From positions 1,054,001-1,118,000 of the forward strand of contig CAVSJO010000006.1 of the NCBI GenBank assembly GCA_963728445.1: a DNA stretch of 64,000 bases. Reading direction: 5' to 3'. A program made the position numbers and the translations under genes. The notes beneath the pieces were generated by a model, which was not told the origin of the DNA, made no database searches, and was given only the letters and a program-made list of their open reading frames with translations. This DNA is from CAVSJO01 sp963728445 (lineage in GTDB: Bacteria; Gemmatimonadota; Gemmatimonadetes; Longimicrobiales; RSA9). Positions 9,092 through 17,370 of this stretch are shown one piece after another (position 1 is the first letter of the stretch; each line of letters opens with the position of its first letter).

Positions 9092-9300
9092 TGGGGGCGG
9101 GGGCGCTCTGCGCCCCCGCAGGGGGTCGGCGCCTGCGGCGCCTCCGAGGGGGCGCTCGCTGCGCTTCGCTTCCAGGGGGTCGGCGCCTGCGGCGCCTCCG
9201 AGGGGGGGCGCTCGCTGCGCTTCGCTTCCAGGGGGTCGGCGCCTGCGGCGCCTCCGAGGGGGGCGCTCGCTGCGCTTCGCTTGCAGGCGCTTTGCTCGCC
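9092..9300. repeat. Three near-identical tandem palindromic repeats, unit about 54-56 bp
   Basis: Units begin near 9120, 9174 and 9230. Each holds the hairpin GGCGCCTGCGGCGCC followed by CTCCGAGGGG and the palindrome-rich CGCTCGCTGCGCTTCGCTT. The copies differ only in the length of the G run and one base near the end. A further hairpin, GGGGGCGCTCTGCGCCCCC, precedes them at about 9099. There is no spacer variation, so this is not a CRISPR. The array fills the whole gap between the S9 peptidase stop and the SD (GGGGGGAC) of the SDR gene, so it is probably transcribed. Confidence 0.85.
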
Positions 9301-9308
9301 GGGGGGAC

Positions 9309-10163
9309 ATGTCGAGATCGGTGCTCATCACGGGGGCCTCGTCGGGGATCGGTGAGGCCTGTGCACGGCGGCTGGCGGGGGAGGGGTGGGCCGTGTTCGC
9401 GGGGGTGCGGAAGGACGCGGACGCGGAGCGCCTTGCTGCCGATCCGTCCGGCCGCGTGCGGGCCGTGCGGCTGGACGTCACGGTGGCGTCGGACATCGCC
9501 GCGGCGGTCGAGACGGTCCGGGCGGAGCTCGGTTCGGACGCCGGGCTCGACGGACTCGTCAACAACGCCGGTATCGCCGTGGCGGGACCGATGGAGTTCG
9601 TGCCCATCGACGAGCTGCGGCGCCAGCTCGAGGTCAACGTGGTCGGGGTCGTCGCCGTGACGCAGGCGTTCCTGCCCATGCTCCGCCGGGCGCGCGGTCG
9701 GATCGTGAACGTCGGCTCGATCTCCGGCCTCAGCACCGTCCCCTTCCTGGGTCCGTACAGCGCCTCGAAGCACGCTCTGGAGGCGGTCTCCGATGCCCTC
9801 CGCATCGAGCTCGCTCCACTCGGCGTGCAGGTGACGATCCTCGAGCCGGGCTCCGTGTCCACCCCGATCTGGGACCGCAGCCTGGCCGCCGCCGACGCCG
9901 CCCTCGAGTCCCGCGCCGAACGGATCGAGTCCGTCTACGGTCTGGACATCGATTTCGTCCGCCGCGCAGCCGGCCGGATGACGGACCTGGGAATCCCCGC
10001 CGACGACATCGCCCGGGCCGTCTCCCACGCCCTCACCGCCCGGCGTCCTCCCGCCCACCGGATCGTCGGCCGCATGGCCCGCATGCGCCGTCTCCTCGAG
10101 CTCCTGCCGACCCGCTGGCGCGACGCCCTGATCCGCCGTGGCCTCCGCTCTCTCGGCGGCTGA
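9309..10163 (+). CDS. Short-chain dehydrogenase/reductase
   Basis: This is a classical SDR of 284 residues. TGASSGIG (residues 9-16) binds NAD(P), NNAG (85-88) stabilises the fold, and the catalytic Ser138, Tyr150 and Lys154 (YSASK) are present. An Arg shortly after the first strand (GVRKDADAERL) suggests NADP preference. The C-terminal tail of about 60 residues, including IARAVSHALTARRPPAHRIVG, resembles 11-beta-HSD or retinol-dehydrogenase-like SDRs, so a lipophilic substrate is possible. The ATG directly follows a GGGGGG SD-like run. It is not in an evident operon. Confidence 0.85.
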   Translation: MSRSVLITGASSGIGEACARRLAGEGWAVFAGVRKDADAERLAADPSGRVRAVRLDVTVASDIAAAVETVRAELGSDAGLDGLVNNAGIAVAGPMEFVPIDELRRQLEVNVVGVVAVTQAFLPMLRRARGRIVNVGSISGLSTVPFLGPYSASKHALEAVSDALRIELAPLGVQVTILEPGSVSTPIWDRSLAAADAALESRAERIESVYGLDIDFVRRAAGRMTDLGIPADDIARAVSHALTARRPPAHRIVGRMARMRRLLELLPTRWRDALIRRGLRSLGG

Positions 10164-10260
10164 TCCGCCCCCACACGCGCGCGCCCTCGCGTGTGAGGCG
10201 AAATTCCGTTAATTTGGAAGCAAATTCCTGACCCCACCCGACGGAGCCGAACCCCACCCA

Positions 10261-12843
10261 ATGTCGACGCCGGAAAATCGCGAGAGCGTGCTCCCGCGAC
10301 TGATCGAAGACGAGATGCGCGATTCGTTCATCGACTACTCGATGAGCGTCATCGTGCAGCGCGCCCTGCCCGACGTCCGGGACGGCCTGAAGCCCGTGCA
10401 TCGTCGCATCCTGTACGCGATGAGCGAGCTCGGACTCGGGCCGACGCGACCGTACAAGAAGAGCGCGACCGTGGTCGGCGAGGTGCTGGGCAAGTACCAC
10501 CCGCACGGGGACATGGCCGTCTACGACTCCCTCGTGCGCATGGTGCAGGACTTCAGCCTTCGCTACCCACTCGTGGACGGCCAGGGCAACTTCGGCTCCA
10601 TCGACGGGGACAGCGCGGCGGCCTACCGCTACACCGAGGCGCGCCTGACCCGGCTGGCGACGGAGCTGCTCAGCGACATCGACAAGAACACCGTCCAGTT
10701 CGCGCCCAACTTCGACGACCGGCTGCAGGAGCCGACGGTCCTGCCGTCGAAGGCGCCGAACCTGCTCATCAACGGGAGCTCGGGCATCGCCGTAGGCATG
10801 GCCACGAACATCCCGCCCCACAACCTGAACGAGGTGGTGGACGCGGCGGTGCACCTCATCGAGAACCCGGAAGCCACGATCGCCGACCTGATGGCCTTCG
10901 TGAAGGGGCCGGACTTCCCGACGGGCGGCTTCATCTACGGGCGTGACGGCATCCGCGAGGCCTACGAGACGGGCCGCGGCCGGGTGGTCATGCGGGCGAA
11001 GGCGGACATCGAGGACGACGACCGCAAACCGCGGATCATCATCACCGAGATCCCCTTCATGGTGAACAAGTCCCGCATGATCGAGCAGATCGCGCAGCTC
11101 GTGCGGGAGAAGAAGCTCACCGATATCACGGACATCCGGGACGAGTCGGACCGGGACGGCCTGCGCGTGGTCATCGAGCTGAAGCGGGACGCGATTCCGT
11201 ACATCGTCCTGAACCAGCTCTTCAAGCACACGCAGATGCAGTCCACGTTCGGCGTGATCATGCTGGCGCTGGTGAACGGCGTCCCGCAGGTGCTCACGCT
11301 GAAGCAGATGCTGCGCTACTTCCTGGACCACCGCCACGTGGTGGTGATCCGGCGCAGCCAGTTCGACCTGGACGCCGCCCTCGATCGGGAGCACATCCTC
11401 GAGGGCCTGAAGATCGCCGTCGACAACATCGACGAAGTCGTGCGGATCATCCGCTCCAGCAACGACACGGACGAGGCGGGATCGCGGCTGCGCGAGACGT
11501 TCGGCCTGTCGGAGCGGCAGGCGAAGGCCATCCTCGACATGCGGCTGGCCCGCCTCACCGGTCTCGAGATCGAGAAGCTCGAGGCGGAGCTGGCGGAGGT
11601 CCGGGAGACGATCGCCGACCTCCGCGACATCCTCTCCAACGAGCCCCGGCGCTGGCGCATCATCCGGGAGGAGCTCGAGGGGCTGACGAAGACGTACGGC
11701 GACGCCCGTCGCACCACGATCCGGGGCGACACGACCGAGCTGAGCATCGAGGACCTCGTGCCCGACGAGGAGATGGTCATCACCATCTCCCACACCGGCT
11801 ACATCAAGCGGCTGCACGTGGACACCTACCGGCAGCAGCGCCGTGGCGGCCGCGGACTGCAGGGCATGGACACGAAGGAGGAGGACTGGGTCGAGCACCT
11901 GTTCGTCGCCCGCACCCACGACTACCTCATGGTCTTCACGCGCCGCGGCCACTGCTACTGGCTGAAGGTCCACGAGATCCCGCAGGCCGGCCGTGCGGCA
12001 CGGGGCAAGCCCATCGTCAACCTGCTCGCCCTCGACGCTTCGGAGCAGATCGCCGCCGTCGTCCCGGTCCGGGAGTTCAGCGACGACCGGTCGCTGCTCT
12101 TCGCCACCCGCAAGGGCGTCGTCAAGAAGACGGCGCTGTCCGCCTACGGCAACGTTCGCGTCACCGGCGTGAACGCCATCAACATTGCCGACGACGACCA
12201 GCTCATCGACGTGCAGGTCACGACCGGCGACGACGAGGTCATCCTGGCCACTCGCGAGGGCATGGCCATCCGCTTCAACGAGTCCGACGCCCGGGAGATG
12301 GGCCGGGCGACGTCGGGCGTGCGCGGCATCAACCTGTCCTCCGGCGACGTCGTCGTTGGAATGATCGTGGTCCGCCCCGAGTCCCACGACTCGGCCACCG
12401 TCCTCGTGGTCAGCGAGAACGGCCGCGGCAAACGCACCCGCATCGACGACTACCGCCTCCAGCGCCGGGGCGGGAAGGGCGTCATCAACTTCAAGCTGAA
12501 CGCGTCGACGGGGAAGGTCATCAGCATCAAGCAGGTCCAGCCGGACGACGAGCTCATGCTGGTGACGCGGAATGGGGTCGTGAACCGCCAGCGCGTGGAG
12601 GAGATCCGGGTGATCGGCCGCAACACGCAGGGGGTCCGGATCATGGCGCTCGACGACGGCGACACCGTCGTCGACGTGGCCTGTCTCGTGCCCGAGGACG
12701 ACGAGGAGGCCGACGTCGAAGGCGCGGACGCCGATTCGTCGCCGGATGAGGGAGAGGACGCCGCGGAGGATACCGGGCTGGAGGATGACGGGACCGACGT
12801 CGCCGAGCTGGAGGGCGCGGCGGAATCGGAGGAGGACGGATGA
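10261..12843 (+). CDS. gyrA: DNA gyrase subunit A
   Basis: The 860-residue product is the breakage-reunion subunit of DNA gyrase. The catalytic tyrosine is in RYTEARL (Tyr124). The C-terminal beta-pinwheel carries the GyrA box QRRGGRG in TYRQQRRGGRG, which separates GyrA from ParC, with a further copy-like LQRRGGKG blade. The last 45 or so residues are a strongly acidic tail, as in many GyrA proteins. In the quinolone-resistance region the sequence is HPHGDMAVYDSLVRM: Met85 stands at the position of E. coli Ser83, while the Asp equivalent to Asp87 is kept. gyrB is not in the window. The following gene overlaps by four bases. Confidence 0.97.
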   Translation: MSTPENRESVLPRLIEDEMRDSFIDYSMSVIVQRALPDVRDGLKPVHRRILYAMSELGLGPTRPYKKSATVVGEVLGKYHPHGDMAVYDSLVRMVQDFSLRYPLVDGQGNFGSIDGDSAAAYRYTEARLTRLATELLSDIDKNTVQFAPNFDDRLQEPTVLPSKAPNLLINGSSGIAVGMATNIPPHNLNEVVDAAVHLIENPEATIADLMAFVKGPDFPTGGFIYGRDGIREAYETGRGRVVMRAKADIEDDDRKPRIIITEIPFMVNKSRMIEQIAQLVREKKLTDITDIRDESDRDGLRVVIELKRDAIPYIVLNQLFKHTQMQSTFGVIMLALVNGVPQVLTLKQMLRYFLDHRHVVVIRRSQFDLDAALDREHILEGLKIAVDNIDEVVRIIRSSNDTDEAGSRLRETFGLSERQAKAILDMRLARLTGLEIEKLEAELAEVRETIADLRDILSNEPRRWRIIREELEGLTKTYGDARRTTIRGDTTELSIEDLVPDEEMVITISHTGYIKRLHVDTYRQQRRGGRGLQGMDTKEEDWVEHLFVARTHDYLMVFTRRGHCYWLKVHEIPQAGRAARGKPIVNLLALDASEQIAAVVPVREFSDDRSLLFATRKGVVKKTALSAYGNVRVTGVNAINIADDDQLIDVQVTTGDDEVILATREGMAIRFNESDAREMGRATSGVRGINLSSGDVVVGMIVVRPESHDSATVLVVSENGRGKRTRIDDYRLQRRGGKGVINFKLNASTGKVISIKQVQPDDELMLVTRNGVVNRQRVEEIRVIGRNTQGVRIMALDDGDTVVDVACLVPEDDEEADVEGADADSSPDEGEDAAEDTGLEDDGTDVAELEGAAESEEDG

Positions 12844-13850
12844 GCGCCACGGCCCCCGAGCTGGAGCTCGTCTCGCCGGGCGCCATCGAGGCGGCGGCGA
12901 GGGGGCTGGAGGGCGTGGCGGTCCGCACGCCACTCATCCCCGCGGACTGGATCTCCGACGCTCTCGGCGCCGAGGTGCGCCTCAAGTGCGAGAGCCTCCA
13001 GCGCGGCGGCGCCTTCAAGCTGCGCGGCGCCTACACAATGATCGCGCGGCTCTCCGACATCGAGAGGCGACGCGGGGTCATCACGTACTCCTCGGGCAAT
13101 CACGCCCAGGCCGTCGCTCTCGCCGCAGGGATGTTCGGCGTGCCCGCCGTCGTCGTCATGCCGACGACGGCGCCCGCCGTGAAGGTCAGCGGCGCGCGGG
13201 CCTACGGCGCGGAGGTCGTCTTCGAGGGGACGACGTCCATCGAGCGGAAGACGCGGGCGGAGCAGATCGCCGAAGATCGTGGGCTGGCCATGATCCCGCC
13301 GTTCGAGCACCCGGACATCATCGCGGGGCAGGGCACCGTCGGCCGTGAGATCCTCGAGGACTGGCCGTCCGTCGGCCTGGTTGTCGTGCCCATCGGCGGC
13401 GGCGGGCTGCTGTCGGGCGTCGCGAGCTGGATCCGCAGGGACCGCCCCGACTGCCGCATCGTCGGCGTGGAGCCCACCGGCGCCGCGTCCATGCGCGCGT
13501 CTCTCGACGCGGGGAAGCCCGTGACCCTCGAGTCCGTGGACACCATCGCCGACGGATTGAAGCCCGTCCGGCCGGGGGACCTCACGTTCCGCCACGTGAA
13601 GGAGCTCGTCGACGACGTCGTGCTCGTGGAGGACGACGCCATCGCCGACGCCACCGCCCGTCTCATGTCGAGAAGCAAGCTGATGGTCGAGTACTCCGGT
13701 GCCGCTACCGTGGCCGCGCTGCTCTCGGGCGCCGTCGACACGAACGGCGTCCGGACGGTCGCCATCCTGAGCGGCGGCAACATCGACGGCTCCGAGGCGG
13801 CGGGGCTCCTCGAGGAGATCGCCGACCCGCCGGTGCTGACGCATCTCTGA
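12840..13850 (+). CDS. Threonine dehydratase-like PLP enzyme (short form, no ACT domain)
   Basis: This is a fold-type II PLP enzyme of 336 residues. The Schiff-base lysine lies in GGAFKLRGA (about residue 60), the substrate carboxylate loop is SSGNHAQ, and the phosphate-binding glycine loop is PIGGGGLLSG. The length and lack of a C-terminal ACT domain fit catabolic threonine/serine dehydratase (TdcB-like) or serine racemase-type proteins; these cannot be told apart here. The ATG overlaps the gyrA stop as ATGA, so translation is coupled to gyrase, which is not a functional pairing I recognise. The stop lies 18 bases from the convergent stop of the next gene. Confidence 0.85.
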   Translation: MSATAPELELVSPGAIEAAARGLEGVAVRTPLIPADWISDALGAEVRLKCESLQRGGAFKLRGAYTMIARLSDIERRRGVITYSSGNHAQAVALAAGMFGVPAVVVMPTTAPAVKVSGARAYGAEVVFEGTTSIERKTRAEQIAEDRGLAMIPPFEHPDIIAGQGTVGREILEDWPSVGLVVVPIGGGGLLSGVASWIRRDRPDCRIVGVEPTGAASMRASLDAGKPVTLESVDTIADGLKPVRPGDLTFRHVKELVDDVVLVEDDAIADATARLMSRSKLMVEYSGAATVAALLSGAVDTNGVRTVAILSGGNIDGSEAAGLLEEIADPPVLTHL

Positions 13851-13868
13851 TCGGCAGCTCCGGCCCCT

Positions 13869-14573
13869 TCATCGCAGCAGCAGCCAGGCGACGCCTGACG
13901 CCGCGACCTGCACCGTCAGGTTGTCGAGCCCGTGGCTGCTCACCGCCTCCACGCCCGTTGCGGCTGCGCCCGCAGCCACGCCGACGACCGCCGCCGTGCC
14001 GGGGGCGACGCCCGCGGCTAGCAGCGCGAGGAACGCCGCGACCGTCCCCATGAGCATCACCGCCGCGCTGCCTTCCAGACTCCGCGTTGCCGCCACGCCG
14101 GCAAGGGAGGGTACGCGGTACCGATGGTGTCCCCACCGCGTTCCTACGGGCTCTCCGACGGCGTCCCCCCAGCCCGCGACCATGTAGCCGACGAAACCCC
14201 ACGGCGGGAAGAGCAGGCTCGCGGCGAGACCGCCTGCCGCAGTCGTCACGAGGGGCACGAGGATGAAGAGGCTGCGGTGCGGTCGATCCGACGGTCGAGC
14301 CAGAGCCTCGTAGAGTCCGTGTCCGTCGCCGCGTACGACCGCGTACAGGACGACCCCAGCCACCACGCTGCCGAAGACGATGGTCCCCGGCAGCCCCCAG
14401 ACGAGCTGGACGCCGGCGGCACTGGTGAAGATGCAGAAGTGGAAGATCTTGCGGGTGTACGGCGTCCGCACGCCCCGCCGCAGGCGCAGCCAGGCGGCGA
14501 GGAGGCCGACGGCTCCCGCCCAGGCCAGCGCGGCAGGAATCAGAAAGGCCGTGAGTCGCGGCGAGGGCGTCAT
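13869..14573 (-). CDS. Polyprenol/phytol kinase-like CTP-dependent integral membrane protein
   Basis: The product of 234 residues is almost entirely hydrophobic with about six membrane helices. It has the family landmarks of the dolichol/phytol kinase and phosphatidate cytidylyltransferase group: TRKIFHF near the start, GWGDAVGEPVGTRWG (the conserved acidic GDAxGxxxG loop), RSLEGS and the closing VEAVSSHGLDNLTV. These proteins use CTP to phosphorylate a prenyl alcohol or to make an activated lipid. The exact substrate cannot be read from sequence. The start is at 14573, right where the divergent promoter region begins; longer in-frame extension runs antisense through the next gene and is rejected. 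Confidence 0.78.
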   Translation of the reverse strand: MTPSPRLTAFLIPAALAWAGAVGLLAAWLRLRRGVRTPYTRKIFHFCIFTSAAGVQLVWGLPGTIVFGSVVAGVVLYAVVRGDGHGLYEALARPSDRPHRSLFILVPLVTTAAGGLAASLLFPPWGFVGYMVAGWGDAVGEPVGTRWGHHRYRVPSLAGVAATRSLEGSAAVMLMGTVAAFLALLAAGVAPGTAAVVGVAAGAAATGVEAVSSHGLDNLTVQVAASGVAWLLLR

Positions 14574-14602
14574 TGCCCGTCGCCCGCGGCGGTCCCTACG
14601 TT
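14573..14602 (+). promoter_or_regulatory. Candidate promoter of the P1-family peptidase gene
   Basis: TTGCCC (14573-14578), an 18-base spacer and TACGTT (14597-14602) are in register 44 bases before the GTG start. The -35 overlaps the start of the divergent membrane-protein gene. The same TTGCC/TA-type combination is seen before the tRNA-Ile and the dnaE operon. Confidence 0.45.
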
Positions 14603-14645
14603 CCGACGCCATGGCCGGCGATCGACGACGGAGGGAGAAGACCGC

Positions 14646-15602
14646 GTGACCGACAATCGGACCATCACGGCCGTTCCGGGCATTCGGCTCGGCCACGCGA
14701 CCGACCCCGACGCCCGGACCGGGTGCACGGTGCTTCTCGGACCGTTCCGCGGGGCCTGCGACGTGCGCGGCACGGCCACCGGAACGCGCGAGCTGCCGAC
14801 GCTCGAGCCCGACCACCTGGTCCCGACGGCGGACGCGGTCCTCCTGACCGGCGGCTCCGCATTCGGACTCGCCGCGGCCGACGGTGTGGCGCAGTGGCTG
14901 GAGGAGCACGGACGCGGCTTCGACACGGGCGTGGCCCGCGTTCCCATCGTCCCCGCGGCGGTGATCTTCGATCTGGCCGTGGGCCGGGCCGACCGCCGCC
15001 CGGACGCGGCCATGGGCCGTGCGGCGTGCGACGCCGCGAGCGATCGCCCCGCGGGTGAGGGCAGGGTCGGCGTCGGCGCGGGAGCCAGCGTCGGCAAGTT
15101 CGCGGGGCCCGCTGCGGCGATGGACGCCGGCGTGGGTACGTGGGCGCAGAGGGGCGACGTCGCCGTCGGAGCCCTCGCCGTCGTAAACGCCCTCGGTGAC
15201 GTGCGTGGTCCCGACGGCCGCATCCTCGCCGGCGCCCGCGCTGCGGACGGCACCTTCCTCAACGCCGCGGCCGTGCTCGCCCGAGGGGCCGCGCCGTTGC
15301 CCGCGGTGTCCGCTCCGCCTCCCGGCGCCAACACCACCCTCGTGGTCGTGGCCACGGACGCGCCGCTGGACCGCGTCGCCCTCCGGGCGCTGGCCCGGGC
15401 CGGATCCACGGCCATGGCCCGTCGCATCGCGCCCGTGCACACACCCTTCGACGGCGACGTCGCGTTCGCTCTCTCGACGGCTCCGGAGACGGCTCCCGTC
15501 TCCGCAGAGGCGCTACTCGGTCTCTGCGAGGCCGCCGCCGCGTGCGTCGAGCGGGCCATCGAGCGCGCCGTGGACCCCGGCGTCATCGGCGCGCGGCCGT
15601 AG
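14646..15602 (+). CDS. P1-family (DmpA/BapA-like) N-terminal-nucleophile peptidase
   Basis: This protein of 318 residues belongs to the peptidase family S58/P1, whose members self-cleave to expose a Ser or Thr nucleophile and act as L-aminopeptidase/D-esterase or beta-aminopeptidase. The opening ITAVPGIRLGHATD, GGSAFGLAAADGV and VGVGAGASVGKF are family hallmarks. The cleavage site is PGANTTLVVVATD with Thr230 as the likely nucleophile after Asn229. No signal peptide is seen, so it is cytoplasmic. GTG is the start, with GGAGGGAG about 10 bases upstream. Its 3' end overlaps the convergent mtgA gene by 20 bases. Confidence 0.88.
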   Translation: MTDNRTITAVPGIRLGHATDPDARTGCTVLLGPFRGACDVRGTATGTRELPTLEPDHLVPTADAVLLTGGSAFGLAAADGVAQWLEEHGRGFDTGVARVPIVPAAVIFDLAVGRADRRPDAAMGRAACDAASDRPAGEGRVGVGAGASVGKFAGPAAAMDAGVGTWAQRGDVAVGALAVVNALGDVRGPDGRILAGARAADGTFLNAAAVLARGAAPLPAVSAPPPGANTTLVVVATDAPLDRVALRALARAGSTAMARRIAPVHTPFDGDVAFALSTAPETAPVSAEALLGLCEAAAACVERAIERAVDPGVIGARP

Positions 15603-16584
15603 TGTCGGGCGCTGCCGTGTCCGGCAGCTGGGGCGCAGGAATCCGAATCGGGCGTGGTCCCGACGTCGTATCCGAACCCGCCACAGAGCTGGTGTCGGAG
15701 CTCGTGACGGCGCTCGTGTCGGAGATCGTGTCGCCCGTGTCGGGTGCGGACACGGCGGGCGCTACGGGCTCGCCGAGCACGTCGGACGGCTCGATCTCGG
15801 GCGCGGGGAGCGTGTCCTCTTCCAGCGGCACCGTCTCCACGGGCCCTTTCGCCCCCATGCGCGCGAGGATCAGGTCCATCCGCCAGTGCAGGCGGCCCGG
15901 CCGGAGGTCCGGATTGGAGGTGAGGGGGTGGGGCAGCGTCGCGGCCAGCGCGGCAGCCTGGGTCGCGTCGAGGTCGGCGGCGCTTCGGCCGTAGTAGTGC
16001 TCGGCCGCGGCCTGGACGCCGAAGACGCCGGGGCCGAGCTCCACCACGTTCAGGTAGATCTCCAGGATCCGGTCCTTGGAGAGGAACCATTCGAGGCGCT
16101 TCGCGACGATGGCCTCCTCCACCTTCCGCAGCACGGAACGCTCGGTGGAGAAATAGAGGTTCTTCGCGAGCTGCTGGGTGATGGTGCTTCGCCCGCGGAC
16201 CCGATCGGGGTGGCGGCGGTAATAGGAGAAGGATCCGGCGAGAGCCCGGAGGTCCGACGGGTCGAGGAGGGAGAAGTCGTCGTCGCCCCGGTAGTGGAAC
16301 TCCTGGGCGAGGGCCTGCCAGTCGATGCCCGCGTGTTCCCGGAAGCGGGCGTCTTCCGCGACGATCACGGCCCGCTGGAGTCGGGGCGAGATGCGGCTCA
16401 GCGGCACCCACGACTGCCGGACCTCGAGAGAGTCGCCGTATTCGGCGCGCCGCTGGCGGATCAGGGACGTGGACCCCGGATCGTGCCAGCGGAGCAGGAT
16501 CGGCCACGGCAGGATCAGGAAGAAGAACCAGACCGCGCCGACGGTGGCAAGGGGGAGAGCCACCAACGGGCGCTTCAGCTGCAT
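15583..16584 (-). CDS. mtgA: Monofunctional peptidoglycan transglycosylase (GT51)
   Basis: MtgA polymerises lipid II glycan strands at the inner membrane. The product of 333 residues has one N-terminal membrane helix (about 9-31) and a GT51 domain with all diagnostic motifs: VAEDARFREHAGID (catalytic Glu77), GRSTITQQLAKNLY, KRLEWFLSKDRILEIYLN with the Glu of the second active-site motif, and the ALAATLPHP stretch. There is no transpeptidase domain. Unlike typical MtgA, it carries an added C-terminal tail of about 80 residues rich in Thr, Ser, Asp and Pro, which looks like a disordered extension. The tail overlaps the convergent peptidase gene by 20 bases. Confidence 0.9.
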   Translation of the reverse strand: MQLKRPLVALPLATVGAVWFFFLILPWPILLRWHDPGSTSLIRQRRAEYGDSLEVRQSWVPLSRISPRLQRAVIVAEDARFREHAGIDWQALAQEFHYRGDDDFSLLDPSDLRALAGSFSYYRRHPDRVRGRSTITQQLAKNLYFSTERSVLRKVEEAIVAKRLEWFLSKDRILEIYLNVVELGPGVFGVQAAAEHYYGRSAADLDATQAAALAATLPHPLTSNPDLRPGRLHWRMDLILARMGAKGPVETVPLEEDTLPAPEIEPSDVLGEPVAPAVSAPDTGDTISDTSAVTSSDTSSVAGSDTTSGPRPIRIPAPQLPDTAAPDTTAARR

Positions 16585-16593
16585 GGATCGTGA

Positions 16594-17289
16594 ATGCGAC
16601 GGCTCATCCTGTTCGACATCGATGGCACGCTTCTAAGCACGAATGGCGCGGCCCGGCGGGCGTTCCACCGGGCGATGATCGACGTATACGGAACGGCGGG
16701 CCCCATCGACCGCCACGACTTCTCGGGCAAGACGGACCCCCAGATCGCCCGGGAGCTGCTGTCCCGCCATGGACTGGAGAGTAGGCAGATCGACGCCGGC
16801 TTCGCCAGCCTGTGGCGCGCGTATCTGGACGAGCTCGAGTCCGAGCTCGCCCGCCCGGACCACGCCTCGGCGCTGATGCCGGGAGTGCGGGAGCTGCTCG
16901 ACGCCCTCGAAGAACGCCCCGACGACGTCCTGCTCGGCCTCCTCACCGGCAACATCCGCGCGGGGGCCGACCTCAAGCTTCGCTCGGTGGGGCTGGAGGA
17001 CCGGTTCGCCTTCGGCGCCTACGGGTCGGATGCCGAGCGCCGGGATGAGCTCCCGGGCGTCGCCGTCGCCCGGGCCCGGGCCCATTCCGGTCGGGAATTC
17101 CGTGGCCGGGACGTCGTCATCATCGGAGACACGCCGTACGACGTCACGTGCGGCCGCTCCCTGGGCGTCACGGCCGTCGCCGTGTGCACGGGCAACTTCG
17201 CGGCCGCCGCCCTGCACGAGGCCGGCGCCGACGTGGTCCTCGACGACCTCGCCGACACGGCCGCCGTGATGGAGCTGATGCTCGGCTGA
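16594..17289 (+). CDS. HAD-superfamily hydrolase (phosphoglycolate phosphatase-like)
   Basis: The 231-residue product opens with the HAD motif I FDIDGTLL (nucleophile Asp8, acid/base Asp10), has Thr in LTGNI as motif II, and motif IV GDTPYDVTCGRSLGV. The alpha-helical cap between residues about 17 and 85 is the C1 type seen in phosphoglycolate phosphatases and beta-phosphoglucomutases. It should remove phosphate from a small metabolite; the substrate is not predictable. It is divergent from mtgA with only nine bases between the start codons and no SD, so a leaderless or very short 5' end is likely. Confidence 0.82.
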   Translation: MRRLILFDIDGTLLSTNGAARRAFHRAMIDVYGTAGPIDRHDFSGKTDPQIARELLSRHGLESRQIDAGFASLWRAYLDELESELARPDHASALMPGVRELLDALEERPDDVLLGLLTGNIRAGADLKLRSVGLEDRFAFGAYGSDAERRDELPGVAVARARAHSGREFRGRDVVIIGDTPYDVTCGRSLGVTAVAVCTGNFAAAALHEAGADVVLDDLADTAAVMELMLG

Positions 17290-17370
17290 GCCCCGGCCGG
17301 GTGGACTTTCCGCCCGCGCGCCCGGCGACTACCTTTTTCGTTCACCCCGTCGACACGCAAGGAGAGCAGA

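Noticed and set aside
9092..9300. Possible CRISPR array
   Set aside because: Repeats are contiguous with no unique spacers and no cas genes are in the window.
10033..12933. Minus-strand frame of about 960 codons opposite gyrA
   Set aside because: It mirrors gyrA codon bias and has no recognisable motif, start signal or conserved pattern.
13869..15440. Long form of the polyprenol-kinase-like gene reaching into the P1 peptidase gene
   Set aside because: The extra N-terminal 280 codons are a shadow of the peptidase gene; the family start is at 14573.
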